Shown: positions 59,915 to 64,000 of the stretch, one piece after another | Position numbering within the stretch: the stretch's first letter is position 1 | Layout of the letters: each line of letters opens with the position of its first letter | NCBI GenBank assembly: GCA_950295325.1 | Contig: OX485806.1 | Location: forward strand, 11,718,001 to 11,782,000 | Reading direction: 5' to 3' | Source of the DNA: Polytrichum commune | Taxonomy: Eukaryota > Streptophyta > Polytrichopsida > Polytrichales > Polytrichaceae | Length of the DNA stretch: 64,000 nt | Position numbers and translations under genes: made by a program | The notes under the pieces: model-generated | What the model was told of the DNA's origin: nothing | Databases searched by the model: none | Seen by the model: only the letters and a program-made list of their open reading frames with translations

Positions 59915-60072
59915 ACCCACATAACAGTATTCAGATCCATAACAGTAATATGTGGGACTGACAAAATTTTATAGAATACTCCCCACATCCAGATTGAATG
60001 TGAGGAATATTCTACAAAATATTGTTAGTCCCACTGAACATTACTATGGATTTGAATAATGTTATGCAAATA
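59915..60072. mobile_element. Small foldback element
   Basis: The left arm (ACATAACAGTATTCAGATCC, ATGTGGGACTGACAA, AGAATACTCCCCACAT) is mirrored by the right arm (ATGTGAGGAATATTCT, TTGTTAGTCCCAC, GGATTTGAATAATGTTATG). Arms are about 75 bases and there is almost no loop. Confidence 0.65.
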
Positions 60073-60639
60073 GAGAATGCAAATAAGATGGTTGCTAATT
60101 AAATAAGATGGTTGCTAGATAAAAGGGTGTTGTAGGTGTAGTTACCCTATATTGTTCTCCCCTTTTAATATGACATGTTTGGTCACACAAGAAAGTGTCG
60201 TATTATCCAATTGTCGTATTCTGCATAATATGACATTTTGGCCTCAAATGTTGTACCATCAAGGTTTTTAAGGAAAATGAGCTATTTCAATGTAAAATGT
60301 CATTTTGAATACATAATGAAGATACATAAGTATGAAAGAATGTTTTTATTAAAGGAACATGCTCACGATCTCTCACAATATGGACTTGAGAAAAAAATAT
60401 AATCCCATGATGATGTCTTCACCATATCACACATTACAAAAGTAAGAATCTATTGTATTTTGATGATGTTTGTTGATGTTTGAAATTGACATCTTCCTCA
60501 ATTTATCCATAAAAGATTGCATGTTCATCACATCTATAATTGAAAACGCTTAAGGATGCTTCACTGCAAAATTTGGGCATAATCACATGCTTAAGGAAGC
60601 TACATTAGTTGGTCATCCACATCATTCTCCTCCATTGGC

Positions 60640-61560
60640 TCTTCATTCAAACTTAAACCCAAATGGGTTTTTCTTACCCCATGCCAAATCCACCAGCTCA
60701 ACCATGTTGTACTTTGCATTAACAATTTTTTCTCCTACCAATTGCACATATTCTTCAATAGGCAATTCTTCACTTCTAAGATTCAAAGAGGAAGTGAGAC
60801 TTGCCAATTCATTTGTTGCTTCATTCATTCTCAATTTCTCACATTCACCATCCATGGCAAAATCGACAGTCCAATCTACAGGTAAAATTTTGTGCATCCT
60901 TCAATTGTTTAGTATGATTTGGCGATTCATCTTTGTCCACACTTGAGAGCATCACATAATAGCTTGCCTTACATTAGGCATTATTTTCCCTAAGTCATGG
61001 TGAGTAGTAGAAGAATCAAACTAAGAGAGGACCCACTCCAAAGTTTCTTCTTACACTACACTTTGAATGTAGCAATTATTCCCTAATCCAAGGGTTGCAA
61101 CACATTTGGGTGGTAAGAAAGCGATAGCAATATTGCTAAATTGCAAGGTTGAAAAACCAAATGATCCACCCCTACCAACATGCTTAAGGGAATGAGTAGC
61201 AAAATTGTCCATAATTAAATGTACCTTACACTTTTGAGATTTGAAATGTACAATTGAGGCTCATCATCCAATTGCCAAAAACATATGATGTCATCCAGGC
61301 CGTTTGGTTTGCAAACCACTAGGTCCACCACACATAATCTATTGGCAACCACCTTCCAAAGCATCTTGGGCATAGAGATTTATAAATAATCTCAAGTTTG
61401 CCATTGCCTATCGTGTTTACCACAAGAGCAAGAGTGAGATGGTCCTTCTAAATTTTGTGCCCACAAACTTTTCCTTACACTTGGTGTCTTGTTTGGTTGG
61501 GCATGATAAAATAAACTAGTCTCGTTCATATTGTAAACATGTTTTGGTGTCATAACCAAT
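60640..61560 (-). pseudogene. Dead Tigger/pogo-like (CENP-B type DDE) transposase
   Basis: On the minus strand, broken by frameshifts and stops, motifs of the Tigger/pogo branch of Tc1/mariner transposases appear in the right order: YNMNETSLFYHAQPNKT near 61540-61490, LTLALVVNTIGNGKL near 61425, LIMDNFATHS near 61220-61190, LPPK..LQPLD(stop)GIIATFKV near 61110-61055, and ILPVDWTVDFAMDGECE with ELPIEEYVQL in an 84-codon open end (60897-60643). Intact relatives have MDET at the first site; here it is MNET, so the first catalytic Asp is lost. Similar ATATGACA/GTCGTATTA motifs near 60170-60240 and 61995-62115 may be remnants of the terminal repeats. Confidence 0.7.
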
Positions 61561-62764
61561 GCAGAGGAGGTGAGTGCTTACCAAATTGTGTGCAAGTTGA
61601 AAATAAAACCGAAATGAAAAGCATCCGCCACTCAAGAGTATTGTCACCTCTAGAGCCAAGAAATTGAAGAATGGCAAGGGCAAATCAGCGAGGACTAAAA
61701 TTTTCAATCTAAAGAGATGTGTGATTCATGTGTGAGGACATAAATCGAATCAAGAAGAGGAATCGACAACTTCATAATTCTAGTTTGTAGACCTAGCGAT
61801 CCCTAAACCCTTCAAGCTCCACCCGAACCCAAAGACTCAAAAGTGCAACGTTTGTATTGAAACTGAGGTTTCAAATAATTTACTTGAGTTAACTTCAATT
61901 AAGCCATTGATGAATTCTCCATGTACTCCCTCACCCCAAGGCAGATCCTTTGTGTGGGTCCCACCACATACACACATTAATTACCTTTATTATATGACAA
62001 ATTGGGCCTTAAAGAAATGTCATATTACGAGTGTCAGTCGTTTTATTGGGATAAATTAATACTAGAAACTTTGATCGATAGGAAATGCGCCGTATAATCG
62101 AGGTGTCGTATTACCAAGGTTAGATTGCATACATTTAAAGGGGACATCCGTGGCATCATGTGCACAAAAGAGTGACCTTGGTCGACTTTGGACACACCTA
62201 TAAAATTTCATCACTTCATAAATTCATAGTTTCATAACATTGTTCAGTTGCATGGTTGGGTGCCATTTTATATTTAGCATCTAACATGGGCCTCCACTAT
62301 CTTACCTTCATGGGAAGAAACTTAGAAAATATGAAGAAACCAACGCTAGTTTGAATAATGAATAGTGTTGGTATTTTCAATGATAGTGCTGTTATGAATA
62401 GTAATTCCAAGGAATAATATTGGGATAACAATGTTCCCCATGAACATTCCTGTTATAAACAATAATTCCTGTGTGTAGTGCTGGGAATATAACTCCACCA
62501 AATTTTCAAGTTTAGCATGAATTTATGAATAGTAAACAAATATTCCTTATTAGTTCGAGAGACCCACGTAATATGATTGAAATATTCCAGGGTCATGGAA
62601 CCGACCCACATGGCTAAATAACGTTATGTTACTCATGCATAGGCCAAAAACTACATGATAGGATGTGTTAAAATCCTCCTTCAACTCCTAAGGGCAACAA
62701 ACCCAACAAGACCTGACGTAAGCCTAGTAATCTTAATAGTATTATCCTCAAATCAGATGCTTGC

Positions 62765-63245
62765 TTAGTACACCCTAAACTCCATAATATCAACCCCTAT
62801 AATGTCACACTCTCTCTAATATCCCAAAACCCTAAGGATCGGATGTTTGTAGCTCAATTCTTACTCCTTATTGTCACATTTCTCTCCCTTGTATCACGGA
62901 ATTTGTCATTAATGCAAACCATCAAAGAGGTCAACCCACACCTCGCATTGCACCATGTTTCAACATGTGGAGTGTCACCTTCTTCTTCTTCTTCTGGTGC
63001 CACTAGTTGAATGTTGGTACACGTGTCCGCCGCATCGCCTGGGGAGGCCAAGTAGAGTGAACCACACTAGCGTAGGTGACGGGAGAACGAGTTCACATTC
63101 TCCTCACATCTCCTTTGCGTTGTTCCATAATGTCACATGCTACACTAAATCTAAAGTATCACCCGTCCATGTTAACACTACAGAACTCTGTAATATCACG
63201 TGCACTTTGGTTGCCACAGGTGTGATACTACGGAGTTTAGCGTGT
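62765..63245 (-). mobile_element. TIR element L, copy 2
   Basis: Begins CACCCTAAACTCCATAATAT and ends GATACTACGGAGTTTAGCGTG. It is the reverse complement of 54140-54665 and has a short TTC tract (five units) where that copy has AAG15. No ORF of note. Confidence 0.65.
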
Positions 63246-63439
63246 TGTACAAGGACAAGCTTATGTGTGTGTAGTTACCATGTATGCACTTAAAGGGGAA
63301 AGGGTATCTGGGGGCGCCTGCCGCTTGTTGTGTTGACCGGTCAAAGCTCAGGTGAATCATGCTGTAACTGTGGCACTGCCGGTTGGGCTTCTCACGCAGC
63401 CTTCTACTTCCAGCGCTGCACTGGCCTTAACTTATAACA

Positions 63440-63634
63440 TAAACCAATGAACACGGAGAACCGACCACTAGATACAGATGAACCAGTTGAGTTTGAGGAA
63501 GAATAACCGGCTGAAGTTCAAGACATCAGGAAAATTACGTGACAATGTAGAGGAATCTATAGACTAATACCCCTCCGATCAATAACGAAACACTTGTAAC
63601 CGGTTGGACTCGGAAACACTACACTAGGTAGGAT
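63440..63634 (+). repeat. Dispersed repeat family M, copy 2
   Basis: Same order as 10085-10345: GAACCAGTTGAG, ACCGGCTGAAGTTC, GACATCAGGAAAA, AGAGGAATCTATAGA, AACCGGTTGGACTCGGAAAC. Confidence 0.5.
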
Positions 63635-63998
63635 ATGTAGTGTCATATATGGTATTTAATGTCACTAGGGTAACTCTTTGGATGACACTTCCTATGAATA
63701 AGCGAACAAAAACTGCCATGGATGATGGATGAGTTCCTCCATTGGCCAAAACCCTACCTTCTCTTGTTAGCAACTCGTGATGAAATACTGTCACGCATGA
63801 TTGAAATTTGGATGGAAAATCCACTTGGTAAGTGACAGTAAATGCAACATTATAAACCTAGAATCCCCCAGATTTTTACAAGGAATGACAAATAATGATG
63901 GGTTAACATGTAGTGTTGGTGACACTACACTGCGGTTTACAATTAGTGTGGAGCAAGACGATTAGAATTGGTGACACTAAATATCATATTTGGTGTCA
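63635..63998 (+). mobile_element. Family F TIR element, copy at the right edge
   Basis: Left end TAGTGTCATATATGGTATTT, right end TGACACTAAATATCATATTT. The interior reads as the reverse complement of 20607-21006 and as 2917-3290 in the same orientation. It ends at the window edge, so its right border is not fully certain. Confidence 0.6.
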
Positions 63999-64000
63999 CG

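Noticed and set aside
63348-63412. Zinc-knuckle-like reading CCNCGTAGWASHA
   Set aside because: The His and last Cys of a CCHC knuckle are missing, and no gag or reverse transcriptase motif lies nearby.

Overview
This window is nuclear DNA of a land plant. Its genes have several short exons separated by GT-AG introns (one GC-AG), and the encoded proteins are plant families: protein-L-isoaspartate methyltransferase, a plastid-type START-like protein, an ETO1-like BTB/TPR protein, a clathrin light chain and a CLE signalling peptide. The CLE dodecapeptide RMVPTGPNPLHN is, as I remember it, the form found in mosses. Together with the MITE-rich, gene-poor spacers this makes a bryophyte my best guess, but that is inference.

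Layout. 1-1640 (+): the last three exons of a PIMT/PCMT gene; its introns hold a TIR element and a 5S-rRNA-like relic. 4897-7302 (-): a complete five-exon gene for a START/polyketide-cyclase-like protein. 7.3-29 kb: a 20-kb gene desert built of short non-autonomous DNA transposons (PIF/Harbinger-like, CACTA-like, several unnamed TIR families), dispersed repeats, homopolymer G/C tracts and one GC-rich unexplained block (14.0-15.6 kb). 29-31.9 kb: probable promoter and long 5' leader of the next gene. 31900-35751 (+): a five-exon ETO1-like gene. 38319-42990 (-): a three-exon clathrin light chain gene with TE-filled introns, convergent with ETO1-like. 45602-47421 (-): a three-exon CLE peptide precursor with a tandem-repeat array in its second intron. 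49-64 kb: a second TE-rich desert with a 285-bp tandem array, a dead Tigger/pogo-like transposase, CACTA and PIF-like MITEs, and two inverted copies of a 500-bp element.

All exon models were assembled by hand from frame continuity, splice-site consensus and family resemblance. In each complete gene the exon lengths sum to a multiple of three and end in one stop. The genes are independent housekeeping or signalling loci and do not form a pathway, although the ETO1-like protein (ethylene/ACC control) and the CLE peptide both belong to hormone signalling. The most interesting items are the CLE gene, its intronic repeat array, the 5S-derived relic, and nested MITEs with intact TIRs and target-site duplications.
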